This document shows, piece after piece, positions 5,023 through 5,678 of a DNA stretch of 5,678 bases. Within the stretch, counting starts at the first letter, position 1, and each line of letters begins with the position of its first letter. This DNA comes from Candidatus Hodarchaeota archaeon (GTDB lineage Archaea; Asgardarchaeota; Heimdallarchaeia; Hodarchaeales; Hodarchaeaceae): the NCBI GenBank assembly GCA_030589605.1, contig JAUUVJ010000297.1:1-5678 (forward strand), given 5' to 3'. The notes beneath the pieces were generated by a model, which was given only the letters and a program-made list of their open reading frames with translations, was not told the origin of the DNA and did not search any database. Both the position numbers and the translations under genes were made by a program.

Positions 5023-5678
5023 ATGAAGAAACTTCCTGAGAATGAAAGTGATATAACTGAAGTTCTTAAATCTTTGAATCATGAAATTCGACGTGAAATA
5101 ATAAGAATTTTACATGAGAAGCAGTTTACAGCTTATTCTGTATTTTTGAATAAATTAAATTTACCTGCTTCATCTAATGTCGCTTACCATCTTTCTTTGT
5201 TAACTAAAGCACGATTAGTCGATAAAGATTCAGAAGGGAAATATTTTCTCACTCCATTAGGAAGAAGATCTGCGTTATTACTTGATCTAGCTAAAGAATC
5301 CCGAACAACTCCGTTTTCTGATATTTATCTTGCTTTTTCAAAACTAAATTCTATAGAAATCCTATTAGGGACATGGTTTTTATTTTTCTTTATTACTGGA
5401 ATTTATTTAATCGGGTACTATTTTTTTATCGGAATTATTTTTTTATTAATGTCAATCGGATCGATATCATTAATTATTTATAGGACTAGAACCCTCTGGA
5501 CTCTCCTTCTTATAAACAATTTTATATGGATATTTTTTATTAATGAGAATAGAGGACTACTTCTTTCAATAACTTTAACTAATATCTGTGGTCTAATATT
5601 AGTATTGGTTCCTGAAGTAGAGTTTGCGGCTCCATTTACTATTCTTCAAATAATTATTGGATGGATATTAATATTAAC
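5023..5678 (+). CDS. Membrane-anchored winged-helix (ArsR-like) transcriptional regulator, partial at the 3' end
   Basis: The frame is open from the ATG to the window edge (218 codons plus two bases). Residues 10-92 form a winged-helix DNA-binding domain: first helix with LKSLNHEIRREIIRIL at 15-30, second helix about 36-46, recognition helix about 48-62 containing SNVAYHLSLL, then a wing (VDKDSEGKYFLTP, 66-78) and a closing helix that begins with the LGRR turn. This is the ArsR/HTH_20 pattern. From about 112 on there are hydrophobic segments near 112-130, 132-153, 157-172, 178-197 and 204 onward, so at least four to five membrane helices. The protein probably binds DNA from the membrane and senses an envelope or lipid signal; that is inference from architecture. 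Its target is unknown; the anchored surface protein upstream and its own promoter are candidates. The C-terminus is missing. Confidence 0.85.
   Translation, partial: MKKLPENESDITEVLKSLNHEIRREIIRILHEKQFTAYSVFLNKLNLPASSNVAYHLSLLTKARLVDKDSEGKYFLTPLGRRSALLLDLAKESRTTPFSDIYLAFSKLNSIEILLGTWFLFFFITGIYLIGYYFFIGIIFLLMSIGSISLIIYRTRTLWTLLLINNFIWIFFINENRGLLLSITLTNICGLILVLVPEVEFAAPFTILQIIIGWILIL

Overview
The window looks like chromosomal DNA of an AT-rich archaeon, most likely an Asgard-type lineage, though I cannot name the group with certainty. Three things point that way. Upstream of most genes there are TATA-like A/T boxes with very short or no leaders, rather than bacterial -35/-10 pairs. The secreted 302-aa protein ends in a Gly-Phe-Gly, hydrophobic helix, Lys-tail anchor. 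The secreted lectin-fold protein carries an Asn-Val-Asp...Gly-Thr-His...Leu-Thr-Glu linker that I associate with large archaeal surface proteins. No rRNA, tRNA, CRISPR array, insertion sequence or integrase is visible.

Layout. (1) At 1-729 on the minus strand is the N-terminal part of a secreted LamG/concanavalin-like protein; its C-terminus lies outside the window. (2) A 368-bp divergent intergenic region (730-1097) holds its promoter, a near-perfect 16-bp palindrome next to the TATA box, further dyads, and the promoter of the next gene. (3) At 1098-2390 (+) is a 12-helix major facilitator transporter. (4) Converging on it, with 39 bases between the stop codons, is a beta-class DNA amino-methyltransferase at 2430-3254 (-), with no restriction enzyme beside it. 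(5) A 106-bp divergent region leads to an OsmC-family protein at 3361-3804 (+). (6) At 3919-4827 (+) is a secreted, C-terminally anchored protein of unknown function. (7) From 5023 to the window end (+) is a winged-helix regulator fused to a multi-helix membrane domain, also cut by the edge.

The genes do not form one obvious operon. Each has its own A/T-rich promoter, and the gaps (39 to 368 bp) argue for separate transcription units. The theme is cell envelope and stress: two exported surface proteins, an exporter or importer, a thiol peroxidase-type protein and a membrane-anchored transcription factor, with one DNA methyltransferase among them. Both edge genes (the lectin-like protein and the membrane regulator) are open reading frames that run off the window, so they are easily missed.

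I do not see a clear new multi-gene system. The best leads are the palindromic operator candidate at 769-784, the solitary DpnA-like methyltransferase, and the membrane-bound regulator lying directly downstream of an anchored surface protein.
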